In this document: positions 27,103 to 38,653 of the stretch, piece after piece
Position numbering within the stretch: position 1 is the stretch's first letter
Layout: each line of letters opens with the position of its first letter
From: Gracilariopsis chorda
Lineage: Eukaryota; Rhodophyta; Florideophyceae; Gracilariales; Gracilariaceae
Assembly: GCA_003194525.1 (NCBI GenBank)
Contig: NBIV01000031.1
Location: forward strand, 186,001 to 250,000
Length of the DNA: 64,000 bases
Reading direction: 5' to 3'
Notes under the pieces: model-generated
The model's input: only the letters and a program-made list of their open reading frames with translations
Told to the model about the DNA's origin: nothing
Database searches by the model: none
Translations under genes and position numbers: made by a program

Positions 27103-28037
27103 CTTGTGGTGCAATACCACGTGCGGAAAAAATCCCGCGACAGCGGCAAAGTCACCCAAAGTGTCCGAGCCTTGCTCCCTTTGTGAGGGAGGCTCAGAGG
27201 TAGACCCCTCCGAATGTGACCGAAACGAGTCGGATATAGGGCCGAACGGTCACTTCCCGCACAGCGCAGGGAGGTGTGGGAAGAATCGGATCTAGCGCTC
27301 GACGGACAGTTGCTTAGTGGGCAACCCGGTGTTGCCGGTGATCTGGTGGAATCCGCTGTATGCCGCCGGGAGGCGAGTGGAACACCCACAAACGAGGGAA
27401 CGATCCGTACAACGGTATCCTCTGGGACAAAGAAATGAGGGGTGGGGAACGAGCCGCACGGCGGGCGCAGACTCGTGACGAGCAATAAATATCTCGAGAC
27501 GTCGGGGCCAAACCTGGACACAGGGTGGAGTAGAAACAGTGCGTATGACGGTAAACAGAAAAAGAAACAACAAAAGAAAACAGAAGATAGTCCGTAAGTA
27601 ACGGTGATATCACTCCTTGATGCGCAAGGGGATGAAGTAGCCGGATCGGTAGCAGCAATACTCTAGATTGGGGTCGTAGCCGTAGACCAACGGTCAACGC
27701 CAGAGCCAAGACCCTTGTTGAGGTTTACTTCTGTCGGGTGGCGGCGAGTGCTGCCACCTAAGTACGACCACTGTAGTGTGGACTACCATCTAAAAATAAC
27801 TAACTGCCACGGGTGCACCGGGCCTGACATCCACGTGTGCGTGGTGGCCCACTTGGCATGAGCCGCCCGCACAGGCGGTGTGCACTACACGTATTACCCA
27901 CAAGTACCCCCTTCGTAGGGGCACCTCCCATATAATGGGCTAGCCCATCACACCTCATGTATTCCGTATCCCAACGGCTAACCACGCATCCTGTATGAAG
28001 AGCGATTTGATTCCCTTTACCTCCAGAGGCCATTGCA
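27103..28037 (-). repeat. LTR (5') of the second retroelement copy
   Basis: Partner of 16492-17420, about 935 bp, ending CCATTGCA on the + strand. For this - strand element it is the upstream LTR; gag begins about 300 bases inside it. The flanking bases (GCAAAG) do not match the bases before 16492, so no target duplication is visible. Confidence 0.85.
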
Positions 28038-28140
28038 GCAAAGATTTCCTGCCTAGGGATATTGCTCCATACACAATGGTATATCCTACGACATCTCGTT
28101 TATGCCAGTAGTCTGTAACGCTCCAAATAATGTTAGCAAT

Positions 28141-28593
28141 TCAAATCGCATTGGATTTGCGGTGCCCTGCGGTGAACGGAGGTATTGCTACGTTAAGCTC
28201 AGCTAGTTTTGTTATCAATGCACGACGGAGCGTAGATCGCTTGATGATATCAGGATGCACAAGCAACTCAGGGCAGAAATCCTGTTGGAGTTCCTCGATA
28301 AGTTGCGTTCTGGTAACTGATGTAACACAGCGTTGCAATGCTTCTGGAATAACTTCTACAAATTCTGCTTGAGTTGAATTAGCCGGTGTAGTTGAATGAC
28401 AAAAACGTAACAAATCTGGTAGATTGTCAGGAAGACGATCTTCATTATCGTTATAAGCTTGAACAGGAGTAGGACGGGCGGTCGGATGTGAAGCAGAGAC
28501 TGTAGCCGTTGAGTTTCCAAGTGGTGCTTCTGCATTTTCCGTGATAGAAAAGAAAGGCACAGCTATTGATGCAAGCTCTATTAAAGCTTTCAT
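28141..28593 (-). CDS. Unrecognised 150-residue protein
   Basis: An ATG-started frame just outside the 5' LTR of the retroelement. I do not recognise it. The protein is a single uninterrupted stretch with a polar, proline- and alanine-containing N-terminal third and a helix-like C-terminal part (TRTQLIEELQQDFCPELLVH, then RSTLRRALITKLAELNV). No signal peptide or membrane segment is obvious. It could be the start of a gene whose 3' end was removed by the insertion, a fragment of another mobile element, or a chance open frame. The adjoining LTR edge starts 104 bases past its stop. Confidence 0.3.
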   Translation of the reverse strand: MKALIELASIAVPFFSITENAEAPLGNSTATVSASHPTARPTPVQAYNDNEDRLPDNLPDLLRFCHSTTPANSTQAEFVEVIPEALQRCVTSVTRTQLIEELQQDFCPELLVHPDIIKRSTLRRALITKLAELNVAIPPFTAGHRKSNAI

Positions 28594-30612
28594 TCGCGAA
28601 TATCGCTCCTAGTACGATTGGGGTCAGGCATACCGTATGGAGTCACTGGCCGAGTAGGACTTCAAGTAGACTAACAGGCAAAGTGACAATGATATATATA
28701 CGGTGATGAAGGTGGTCCTCTTTCCTTGGTTTATTGAGATGGAGTGCGACTGGCCTTACAAGTAAAGGCCAGGGCTTACTCGAAAGGGCAGGAGCGCTCT
28801 TTCGCTGAAGTATGCAATTAGGTGAACGTACACCTGCGTTGCAATGTCCATATTTGCAGATACACTTGTGTACGTGTCATCTCTCGCCATTATGACATCA
28901 TTGCTGAACTATTTCAACGTTTACCACCCACTTCATTTGCGATCACTATTTGTAGACCTCTATGATGCCAATTTCTACCCACTTCAAGAGAGTTCTCTTA
29001 CGTGACACCCGCTAGAAAGGTATTTGAATTCAAATGATAACAACTATTCATGAGCAATAGTCCATCAACATTCGTCAGCGATCGCTCCTTCTCAATAGTA
29101 TATAACAGTCTCCCTCATTCACACAGTAAAGGGAGAGGAGGCATCTCTTATCGTTTTTTCTTATTCGTTTCGTACACAGAGTCGTGCACTCTTACACCCT
29201 CCTCAACATAGGAAATGGATGAAAAGGACTGATATATGAATGGCATTGCAGCGAAAACACCAGGCCACCCACGTCCTCTCGTTTTGGTGAAATATAAACA
29301 ATATGAATGCGCACAGATTCTCAAACGTGCCTATTTATTACAATTCATAAACACACACACATACATACTTCAAATGAAGGCAAAATACTTTATCCAAAAG
29401 GTTTCATTTCACGATTTAACGCTGAACACGTAGAACAATCCATGCCAGCTTGTTCTCAAAAGATATCCCGGTTGTAATAATTGGCCCGTTGAATGCATTC
29501 CATCAAATGCGTTTTCGTTCCATTTTCAAGCACACTTGATGACTAGACAAGGACTGGGCCCAAAAGACGTACTGCCGTACAGTCATCTATTTGACTGTAT
29601 CTACTTGACATTGAGTGCCATGCACTCATCTGTTTGACTGCCTGTACTTGAAAGTGACAGATACGCAGTCATATATTTGGATGAAAGCTTGACTACCACT
29701 CGCGAGCTTGCGATTGGAAAACTCTCGCATGCTGCGGGAATCCGATCCTTCCATTTCCCAAGACCCAGGTTGCCTTTACCTTACGCGAGCCGACAAAGCT
29801 CTCCTCTAAGGCATCTTTAGCTTTTTTCAAACACATTTCCAAGCTAGGCTGATCCAAAAAACCGCAACAATGCACACGAAAGGAAAGGAAATGAATCAAT
29901 TGCCATACGCAAAGGACCTCGGGTTCACTTTGCTTTGAAGTTGTTTGTTTGCTGAGCGTAATCGGTGATGCACCCCATCTACCTTCTTCTGCTGGTACTA
30001 TACACAGTTTCTCAAGTCTTCCGTTTCCAAGATCAACCTGTTTACCATTGCAACGGTTTCTCCTGGTGCACTAATATTACTGCCGTCACAACGTTGCAAT
30101 ATTGCTGCAATTAATTACATATGATGTCTGCAAGCACCTCATGTGGTCGCCATATTATCATGCGCCATTGTCGTCGTTTTGCACTTTCTGCAAGAAAAAA
30201 ACCACTAAAACTCAATGCAGTAACATGGATATAACGCAAACAAACATGTTCCTCTACTTTGAAGAGCTTCATCATAATACAACGACTCTCTTACTGAAGA
30301 AATGAATTAACATTCGCAAGCTGATTTGGAGAATTTTATCCTACAAGAGACGCTTCTGTCACCCAACAGTTGTTTTGAACTCAATCGAGGTATGCCGAGT
30401 ACATTTGTACAGCCGAATTTTTAGCTGAAACTCCAAGTGATACTGTCTCTACAACTTGCAACATCTGCAAACTGAACGAAGCCTTTGGGTCGTTCGTATC
30501 TCACTCAAATTAAATCCTCACTCCGATTGCGGTCTCCTGTTAAAGTCTGTCATGTTTCTTTTCTGTTTCGCAACTGTACTTTGATGCGATAATAAGTGGT
30601 GTTACAGCGTCT
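28594..30612. other. Gene-poor stretch, nothing recognised
   Basis: About 2 kb of AT-richer sequence without convincing coding frames, repeats or RNA genes. The open stretches present are short and of unlike composition. Confidence 0.5.
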
Positions 30613-31938
30613 TTATCTTTCATGGAACTCATCGCAGGTAAGAAAGTATCGAATTGCACAATTTGAGGCTAGGCAGTGCTTCAAATCGTTGTGACAACTT
30701 CCGTGCAAAACGGATATTGAGGTATTACGCAACGAACTGCTGGGAGTGAGGAGAATGAGGTAAACCACCCAGTGCAGGCTGGTATGACGAGTCCCAGTAC
30801 AAACGACCATCGCGGCTCCGCGTATAGGAGAGGACACCATCGTTTGCCGCCTGAAGGTACGCCATAAGAGTCCCCACAGCAAACTCAATAGAGGCAAGCA
30901 ATATGACGAAACATCTCGGGGAGCCGTGGGTATCGAGTACCTTGGAGGTTGATATGCAAAGAAGAGGGGCGTCGCCACGCTCAGATGAGGCGATACGCAA
31001 TGGTCCCTCCAGGATTTGACGATGGGAAAGTAGTATTTGGAACGCTGATCTGAAGGCATATCATGGAACTCCGTGTTTTGCCATCCAAAGAAGAATCCAA
31101 AGGGGTTCCTGATACGGGTTTCATCTGTGGAGTTGGTACCCAAGTTACTGCGGTCTAACCAATAGAGGCAGTCGTAGGGAGGGTCATAAGGAAGCAGCAC
31201 CAGAGGAGAGCGGCCATCTCAGATGCTGCCAGGACGACACTCCACATGGTGAATGGATTCCTTCTGAAGGAGAAGTTGCAGACGCGACTGCATTTCGCGT
31301 TCCTCGATAAACGTAAGGCAGGGAGTATCGCAATATATCACCGTGGTCGGAGCGTTATCGCCATGCACCGGAATGCGGAGCCGATTAGCGCGATGCGAAC
31401 CTTCACGGTTATGTTTTCCCTCACCCCAGGGAGTTTTGGGAACCGCGCGAAAGCGCCCCGCTTGAAGGTACTTTGCGAAATTATGGATATATTCACCAAC
31501 GGAGCACGGTAGGCTGACCCACGCATCGTGCAGAGGCACGAACAACCGAGTGGCGCGATGACCGAGATGCTCCCCAGGCCGGAGTTGCGCATCAGTAGAG
31601 GTTTGGTACCATTGAGGATCCACGGGAGTCGAAGATTGATCGTTGTAAGCTTGAGACGTTCCAAAGGAGAAGAAAAAAGCAAGGAGACCAGGAGAACGTT
31701 GTGTGTTAACACACCAGAAAAGGAGGAAAATAGCTGCAGAGGAGTTCCGACGCTTATATGGCCTTCAGGAATCGCGGGACCATCGCAAAGCCGTCGAGAA
31801 ATTCCTGTGGATGACGTTTCGGAGGATGCCGGAGACGTTGGCTGCTTTATAAGGCGGAACCGATTCATAGTTCCGCGTTCAGGCGTTCTTCCAGGATATG
31901 AAAGTAGCCCGCACGAAGGAGTGGAGATATGGCGCTGA
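30613..31938 (-). pseudogene. Degenerate coding-like region, unknown
   Basis: The - strand holds overlapping open stretches (31338-31868, 31219-31623, 30613-31200, 30725-31000) whose composition looks protein-like but which change frame and mostly lack ATG starts. The 31219-31623 frame is open upstream of its first listed codon and there reads PGLLAFFFSFGTSQA, like a signal peptide, followed by a soluble-looking part (WVSLPCSVGEYIHNFAKYLQ). A second stretch has NPFGFFFGWQNTEFHDMP. I do not recognise the family. A decayed gene for a secreted protein, an unannotated spliced gene, or a mobile-element remnant are all possible. Confidence 0.3.
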
Positions 31939-33899
31939 AATGCACCCGATCATCAGGAGTTAGAAATGAGGTATGAGCAGACGCGGGTGGATAGGCGTGA
32001 GGTTAGGGCCAATGTTTCGCCATGGAGGTTCCGAACAAACGCCGCACGGAAGGAAAACGTATTAGAGGCTACGGAGGAAACGATACTCACCACTGCAAGG
32101 CACGCACCAAGTGGGATCGCAGAATCACCGAGGGAGACGAGCAATTTGGCGTGACACACCTCGAGGACCTGGTGCAATCCAAGAAAGGGGGTATGTAGTA
32201 CAGTGGGTACTATGCATGCTCTTAAGGATGGGCTGTTACGGAATAGTCCTATCGCCGTACTCGTATTTTCTAACTGGTGCCACGTGGCACACCATTCCAG
32301 AGGAATCGTTCCAGCGGACTGTAATTATATTAGGTAGAATAACCTAACCTAGATTATTATAGGGTACAGTAGATAGTTTCCGTCGAGATCACCTTGCGGC
32401 ACTGTATATAGTGCGCCGCTGGAATTCTCACCTCCTGGGATGTGAACCCAGCACCCTTGAGGCTTGTTCTATTTTGTCTGGTTCAACCTTCTAATACTCA
32501 CGTTCAGGTACACTATTACATTATCCTCTAGGTGTGGTTTCTAAGCCTTCGATACTCAGAGCGTCCCCTAGCAGCGCCTTGAGGATTATCGTCCGCCCAG
32601 TGACATTGATATCCGCCTGATGCTTGCGGATCACCTTTCAGGATTTCTCCGGTCGTCGCTCCTATATAAGAGGGACTACCACCTATTGAAATCCATCACT
32701 TAGACCGACTCTAAAAAGTCCTATTTTATGGAAGTTGTGCTTACCACTGGCTATAACACAAAATCCAGGATAATAAGACGTTCCAGGCTGTGCGATAGAG
32801 TCCGCAAAGAATAGAACAATGCATCAAATCGAAACTTTTAGTAAGCTCTGAGCCTGGCATATATGTCAAAGAATTCTGCTAACTAATTCAAAAGTAATTA
32901 TAGCAGTATAAATGTAAATTAAATCTATTTTCTACTTGCAAAACAAAAGTAGAAGGTAGAAAGGATGTAAAGCACAACATAATGACGATTTTTGCTCCTG
33001 TTGATTTTGTAGATGCGCTAAATGAGTCAAATTTGTGATTGATAGCAGAGACTCCAAAATAGTTTTATAAGACAAATAAAATGTTCATAAAAAGCTTTTA
33101 TCGAAAGAAAGATGCAAGAAGTAGATTGAGCGCAAAAGTCATTTAAGTGTGACGGTTTGGAAGAGGATAAGCGTTGGGTTTATTGTAGAAACATCGATGC
33201 GAAAGATGACCTGAGCGTATGTTCAGTTAGCTGGAACAGCGCAGGAGATGATGTGTTAAAGGGTTCCACCGAATGATGATGAGAGCGTTCATGAACGTTT
33301 CTGGCGCTACTGCATATTCATAGAGCGAGTGGCGCCGTCTTTTGAATGCTGCAATCGCATTGGACGATATCAAAGAGTATTCATTTTGAAAGAGAAATCG
33401 GTGTTTTTTTGTGGTTGATGGCATGTGACTGGTGGATTGTGAAACCTCAGAAATTTCTGAGGTTTTGGCTGTTCTGCGCGCCATGCTATCTGAGGTTATC
33501 GGGCTCTGATTGGCTGTTTCAATGACATATGCGACATGAAGTAGATTCACCGAACCCCGCTCCCCAGGCAAGCTGACGCTTCGGCCGTACCTTTGTTGCT
33601 ATGACACTTCGTAGATCCCGTGCACTACTCGTCAACACACTTATTCCACCGTCAATCGAATTCAACGTTGATTTCGTCGCCCGGTGGTCCTGCAATGTAC
33701 GACTTGCGGCGCCTTCCGATTGAGCACTTTGGTATGACTAAAGTTTCGAAAGCCTCAAAAGGGCACTTCATCCTATTGTGGGTATCGATTTGGACGTGAA
33801 TCTCCATACTTAAGTGTCCGATGCTTCTGTGCTGACCTCAGTACCTGTTTGTTGTTGCTGTCATTTCAATTTCGAGTACCGTGAACAAACCCATCTCCA
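31939..33899. other. Non-coding stretch, nothing firm
   Basis: No convincing gene. A TATA-like CCTATATAAGAG lies near 32662-32673 with no coding frame behind it. A T-arm-like hairpin at 32435-32451 is discussed under rejected items. The stretch 32840-33140 is strongly AT-rich. Confidence 0.45.
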
Positions 33900-34817
33900 A
33901 TGCCCGCCCAACACATTAGTGATCCCAGCACTACGAGCCTAGATAGCGGAGCCTGGCCACCGCGAACCTATCAGCCGCGCGTGGACATCGCTGCACAGTT
34001 CTCTCTTGATACCAGAAACGCGGTCTTGCTACACCCCCGCTGCGCGCACGTCGCAGACCCAATCGCCTCTAAGGTAGGAGGCAAGCCTGCGTGGCCAACT
34101 GCGGAAGAGTGGCCGACCTGCAAAGAGCACAACCGAGCATTAATTCCCGTCATTCAGCTTACGCAAAACGATGTGCCTGAATTGCCGTTTCCGGTAATGT
34201 CGGACTTGTTTCAGCTCCTATGGTGTCCTGAAGACCACGACGAAGCTGGGTATGGCCCACTGATCACCACGCGATGGCGAAACTCAAGCAGTCTTGGTCC
34301 TCTTCTGAAGAATATACCGTGTCCCAAAGAAGACTACATGACTTCAAGTCATGTGCCGAAGGAATGTGCTGTGTACCCCGAACGCATCATTGAGTCAAAC
34401 CCAATGCCCGACAACACAGAGCAGATTACCATGTGGATAAATGAGCACGCAAAGGAAGACCTGGACGCGCTTGGGATCCCGCAAGATTATCGGGAGGATG
34501 CGTACTGTTTCTTTGCTGAGGCACCAAGCACAAAGGTTGGTGGCTTCCCTTCGTGGGTTCAAGATCCGGCAGAAGCAAGCTGCAGGTGTGGGGAAGACAT
34601 GCAGCTCTTGTTGACCGTGTCAAGTGATGACGTTGGTGACGGGTTCAGCGGGTACCGTTGGGCACCGAGTGATGTTCGGCGGGATGAGACAGGGTTCAGA
34701 GACTGCACGTCTATACAGGGTACGGAATTGTGCATTGGTGACTGTGGCCGTGTTTACGTTTTCATTTGCGCTCATTGTGAGTCGCGCCCGGTAGAATCGG
34801 TTTTCCAGTGTTCATGA
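33900..34817 (+). CDS. DUF1963 (YwqG-like) protein
   Basis: 305 residues, intron-less, ATG start. The text resembles the DUF1963/YwqG family. ASKVGGKPAWP (residues 56-66) and PTCKEHNRALIPVIQLTQNDVP give the usual S-x-x-GG-x-P...L-x-Q-L pattern, followed by FQLLWCPEDHDE. A second KVGGFPSWVQDP motif (residues 212-222) and a cysteine-bearing RCGEDMQLLLTVSSDDVGD follow in the C-terminal half, again as in this family. It ends with a G-x-Y-x-F-x-C-like GRVYVFICAHCES. The molecular role of the family is not established. No targeting signal or membrane segment is evident, so cytosol or nucleus is likely. It stands alone, with about 700 bases to the next gene. Confidence 0.7.
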   Translation: MPAQHISDPSTTSLDSGAWPPRTYQPRVDIAAQFSLDTRNAVLLHPRCAHVADPIASKVGGKPAWPTAEEWPTCKEHNRALIPVIQLTQNDVPELPFPVMSDLFQLLWCPEDHDEAGYGPLITTRWRNSSSLGPLLKNIPCPKEDYMTSSHVPKECAVYPERIIESNPMPDNTEQITMWINEHAKEDLDALGIPQDYREDAYCFFAEAPSTKVGGFPSWVQDPAEASCRCGEDMQLLLTVSSDDVGDGFSGYRWAPSDVRRDETGFRDCTSIQGTELCIGDCGRVYVFICAHCESRPVESVFQCS

Positions 34818-35533
34818 GCTTGTATGGCTTGCATTTACATAAGCTGAGATTGGGTTATGTGATGAAACAGCGTTCAGGGATAAGCCATGCTTGCGCCGCT
34901 CGTTGACGATTTCTTGTTCAAACGTCAGTCTTGTCATTGAAGGCCGAGGAGAAGTTCATCTCACAAGTACAAAAGGAAGGCTAATCCTTTACCCGTCGCA
35001 TCCTTCGCGCCCCTGTACGTTTCGCCTTCGTACCATTATCATCTATAGACGTTTCTAATAAACTGCGCACCATGCTGAACCTACACCCAACAAGATGCCC
35101 TTGAAGACTATAGTGGCAGATACACTTGGTTTTTAGTCTTACATGTAGTTACATTGCAAGGGCAACGAATTTTTTATGCCTCAAATTGCGCTCGCAACAG
35201 CCGGTCGGTCCGCGTACATGCTTATGGATCACGGGCAGAACCTGACGGTTTGGTTTAGCTCACGCACAATGAGATGAGATCTTTTCTTTGGACTTCGTGC
35301 CCAGGTTCAACGCGTTTCGGAATCTTCGCTGATCATGGAAACCTCAGTGAACCACAATTAGAAGGGCTTAATATGATCCCTTCAGACTGAGCTCCGACAA
35401 TATCGGTTCTACTTTTCTCCAACTCTGCAAGTACTCTCGGCTTTCGCTTTCTTCACACTGGCACGTTTCTTTACTATCGAAAGACTTTTCGTTTAGAGGT
35501 CTACATGTGAAACTACGAAGGGTTTCATTTATT
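34818..35533. other. Intergenic region before PEX1
   Basis: About 700 bases without a coding frame of note. It must contain the 3' end of the DUF1963-like gene and the promoter of PEX1. I see no clear TATA box or repeat. Confidence 0.5.
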
Positions 35534-38500
35534 ATGGATCTAATTGTCACTCTGCAGTCTGGAAAACGAAGGGGTTTGCCATCAAGCATAACCTCACACT
35601 GTTTTGTATCACTACCATCCGCCGTTGCGGAATCTCTGGCAGTACTAGAGCCATTTGCATCACTAGTAGTCGTTCGACTGGTTCTGAGAAAGCGCTTGGA
35701 AGCTAAACCAATATACGTTGTATGGGCTGGTGCCACCGAACAAACTCCAGACAAGATCGGGTTTCATCCAAACTTAGCATTTGCACTCGATCTCAGAGAA
35801 GGCGATGTGGTAACCGCAAGTGTTGTGGAGAGAGTATCATTTAATCCACGTCGAAAAGTTGATGTTGCATATCTACGTCCAGCCTCGTACGACCAGTGTG
35901 AAGTCGACCAACCAAGCCCCGAATCATTTGATTCTGCCACACAGCATTTTACTTGTCTTAATGCGACCGCGAACGTTTTAGAGAATTCTGTCCTCTCCCA
36001 GGTTCGTCTCTTGTACACCGGACTGGTCATACCACTTCAGCTACCAGCAAATGAATGTATATATGTGCGCGTCAAGTCTATGGACGCATCTGGAGACAAC
36101 CAACTTTCATACGCACTGCTTGTACCTTCATCCCGTTTATCTATTGAGCCTCCACCGCCTCGACCAGAACAATCTTCACAGAAGAACAACGAAAAAGTGT
36201 TCGGCTTCTTTCGCGTGATTCCAATGACTAAAGCTGAGTTGGGAGGCATGTCTCCTTTATTTCGCACTCATGCAATACTACCCGGTGAAATATCAACAGC
36301 TGCCCGATATGCGTATGTATCGAGGAAGGATACCGAGGATAAGAGTATTGCCATCCCTCTTCCCTTCGTCTGTCATGAAAACATTCCACAAAGACATATT
36401 TGGGTGCCTACTCATGTCTGTCAGGTACTTGGCATAACTCCTTTTGCTCCCGTGCTATTTGAGGAGGTTGCCGAGTTTCCATATGGTGATGGGGATCTCT
36501 TGACTGCGACAGACTCACTTTCAAAGGATCTTGCGGCTTTCGCAGATCTTATAGAGCAATGTGGAGTTTATTATAACGGAATGCCGTTGCGCGGGTTGAG
36601 GGTTCATACTACGGGAAAACTGGAGCTGCCGGCAGAGAATGAGTATGGACTCACCTGGGACAGGCGAGATCTGAAAACACCAGATCGTGAAGACGACACC
36701 TTCTACGGTTTGGAAAGCATTGCTTTCGATGAGTGCTTGTCAAAAGAGTCGCTACTGAAGGCAGCCAGTAAACGTCATTTTGTTAACGGGTTCCGCAGCT
36801 TCCCCGAGCAAGCTCATCGCTTAATCGAACATGCGCACAATGATAATCCTATGAGAATCATACGAAAGAAAGATATGCTGTCCATTCTACTGGAAAGCGA
36901 GAAAATGGGAGAAACTGCGTTAGCGAAGGCGTCTGAGTCTTCGAGAAGAGTCGTGCACGAGGCGATGAAGCAAGCGCGAATCGTTTTCACACGAAGAGAG
37001 ATAAAAGTCAACCGTGCGAGAGTCATCGTAATCCAAGGTGCTATTGGGGTTGGCAAGACTCATATTTGTACCGTTATCGCATCTCTTCTACGAGATCTAG
37101 CTCTCGTGCGAACGGTGTGGGTGAGATGTAAGGTGCACAGCAAAGAAGACATAAGCACTTCCATTGAGAGAATAAGAGCTTCGTTCCGAGGCGCTATGGA
37201 CGGTGGGCCCGGATTGATAGTTCTCGATGACATTGATAACTGGGCTGGAATGAGAGACGCAACACCAGGTGATGGAGCTCATTTAGAACCGAAAGACTTG
37301 TCAAGCCGTAGAATTTCACAAGTGCTAGAGCGCGAGATAACCAAGAAGAGGAACGAGAATGTTCTTGTGCTTCTCACATGCAAAGAATTTGTTCGACTTC
37401 ACGATATTATGCGTTGCCCTGGTTTAGTAGATAATGTCTTATACGTAAGACTTCCGGAGAAAGCTGATAGGGCCTTTCTCTTTCGGGTAGGTCTAAAGGA
37501 TTTGGCGGACCTGGACATATGTGAATCACAAACAAAATGGAACGTTATCCAGAAGGACTTGGTCGCTTTAGTAGATGAAGCTGCTGGATTTTCTCCCCTT
37601 GATATATTTGCGTCAATACGACAGGGTCTTCTCAGAGCAAGATCGAGAGAATTGGGGGGAGCCAAGCCCCGGGGAATCATACCGGAGCTATTAAACTCAG
37701 TCAAGTCTCTGGTTCCTGTGAACAGAATAGGAATCAAGTTCCTCGATCCGAATACACAAGAAAAGCAGTCATGGAGCAACATTGGAGGCCTACTAAAAGC
37801 TAAACATGAATTATGGGAAGCACTACAACAGCCTTCCCTGCATCCTGATGTATTCAAAGAGGCCCCTCTGAGACTCCCACATGGTATACTTCTTTTCGGA
37901 CCTCCTGGCTGTGGGAAGACGATGCTGGCCAAAATAGCAGCTGCAGAGAGCAAAATGCGGTGCATTGTGGTGCGAGGGCCGGAGTTGTTGAGTAAATATG
38001 TTGGAGAGAGCGAAGCAGAAGTCCGACGCGCGTTTGCGAGAGCTGCACAAGCGACCCCCTGTGCTCTACTTTTTGATGAATTTGATGCTCTCGCGCCGCG
38101 ACGTGGAGGCTACGGGACTGGAGTTTCGGATAGGGTGGTAAATACCCTACTTGCCTGCATGGACGGCGCTGAACGACTTGCTGAAGGTGTATATGTACTT
38201 GCTACTACGAGTCGCCCTGAAATAATTGATCCAGCTCTGCTAAGACCCGGCCGGCTGGACAAGTGGATTTGTGTAGATATTCCTGCCGATTCTGAAGAAC
38301 GACTAGATATCTTATGGTGCTTGTACCGAAATTACTTTGACGAAATGGCTGATACTGAGGATGTTCTCAAAGAAATCGCAGGCCAAACAGACGGCTACAC
38401 AGGCGCTGATTTGGGTTCAATTATTAATGATGCGAACATCGCGGTATCTAAGCACAAAAAGGTCAGTGGTGGATCAGCTGACGTGAACAAAATGATATCA

Positions 38501-38653
38501 ATGGGTCTGAAACAAGCTCTTTCGAAAAGTCGACCCACCCTTAGCCGATCCCAACGACTCAAATATCGAAGAGTGATGAGCAGATTCTCTGCATTTGACA
38601 AACCTGCGGAAACAGACGCTTCCCGGTATCGAAATCTGGTTGCTCTGAAGTAG
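35534..38653 (+). CDS. PEX1: PEX1, peroxisomal AAA ATPase
   Basis: 1039 residues, intron-less. PEX1 with PEX6 forms the membrane-recruited AAA complex that pulls ubiquitinated PEX5 out of the peroxisomal membrane. Seen here: an N-terminal part of about 180 residues like the PEX1 N domain, then two AAA modules. D1 has Walker A GAIGVGKT (about 502-509) and a Walker B VLDDID (about 563-568) lacking the catalytic Glu, as is normal for PEX1 D1. D2 has Walker A GPPGCGKT (789-796), Walker B LLFDEFD (845-851) and the PEX1-typical ATTSRPEIIDPALLRPGRL. The length is somewhat below the animal protein. I chose the ATG at 35534 (MDLIVTLQSG); the open frame extends nine codons upstream but only from a GTG. 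Function is by family; the identification is firm. Confidence 0.93.
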   Translation: MDLIVTLQSGKRRGLPSSITSHCFVSLPSAVAESLAVLEPFASLVVVRLVLRKRLEAKPIYVVWAGATEQTPDKIGFHPNLAFALDLREGDVVTASVVERVSFNPRRKVDVAYLRPASYDQCEVDQPSPESFDSATQHFTCLNATANVLENSVLSQVRLLYTGLVIPLQLPANECIYVRVKSMDASGDNQLSYALLVPSSRLSIEPPPPRPEQSSQKNNEKVFGFFRVIPMTKAELGGMSPLFRTHAILPGEISTAARYAYVSRKDTEDKSIAIPLPFVCHENIPQRHIWVPTHVCQVLGITPFAPVLFEEVAEFPYGDGDLLTATDSLSKDLAAFADLIEQCGVYYNGMPLRGLRVHTTGKLELPAENEYGLTWDRRDLKTPDREDDTFYGLESIAFDECLSKESLLKAASKRHFVNGFRSFPEQAHRLIEHAHNDNPMRIIRKKDMLSILLESEKMGETALAKASESSRRVVHEAMKQARIVFTRREIKVNRARVIVIQGAIGVGKTHICTVIASLLRDLALVRTVWVRCKVHSKEDISTSIERIRASFRGAMDGGPGLIVLDDIDNWAGMRDATPGDGAHLEPKDLSSRRISQVLEREITKKRNENVLVLLTCKEFVRLHDIMRCPGLVDNVLYVRLPEKADRAFLFRVGLKDLADLDICESQTKWNVIQKDLVALVDEAAGFSPLDIFASIRQGLLRARSRELGGAKPRGIIPELLNSVKSLVPVNRIGIKFLDPNTQEKQSWSNIGGLLKAKHELWEALQQPSLHPDVFKEAPLRLPHGILLFGPPGCGKTMLAKIAAAESKMRCIVVRGPELLSKYVGESEAEVRRAFARAAQATPCALLFDEFDALAPRRGGYGTGVSDRVVNTLLACMDGAERLAEGVYVLATTSRPEIIDPALLRPGRLDKWICVDIPADSEERLDILWCLYRNYFDEMADTEDVLKEIAGQTDGYTGADLGSIINDANIAVSKHKKVSGGSADVNKMISMGLKQALSKSRPTLSRSQRLKYRRVMSRFSAFDKPAETDASRYRNLVALK

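Larger units (their letters stand above)
16492..28037 (-). mobile_element. Ty3/gypsy chromovirus-type retroelement, second copy with both LTRs
   Basis: Fossil LTR retrotransposon of about 11.5 kb on the - strand. Right LTR 27103-28037 (5'), left LTR 16492-17420 (3'). Parts from right to left: gag (about 24963-26786, with a coiled-coil N-terminal part and a CCHC-like knuckle near KPGHVSTNC), protease-like (about 24390-24870), reverse transcriptase (22638-23504, with YLDDIIIFS), RNase H and integrase (about 21375-22631, including LLSDNGSQFSARF), a low-complexity tail, and a chromodomain-like stretch near 19650-19790 (GYPPNEDTPEPIKHLPR). An antisense frame follows at 17.7-19.4 kb. The element looks broken, roughly half a dozen breaks or more in gag-pol. 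The LTRs differ at about one base in ten over the stretch I compared, so it is not recent. A purine-rich tract abuts the 3' LTR. No target-site duplication was seen. Confidence 0.9.

Noticed and set aside
32435-32451. T-arm-like hairpin (CTGGG stem, near-B-box on the - strand), possible tRNA gene or SINE
   Set aside because: The loop reads TTCACAT with C where tRNAs need A58, and no acceptor stem, D arm or A box could be placed around it.
33227-33571. 114-codon frame on the - strand ahead of the DUF1963-like gene
   Set aside because: It starts at TTG, and its composition is not convincing for a gene.
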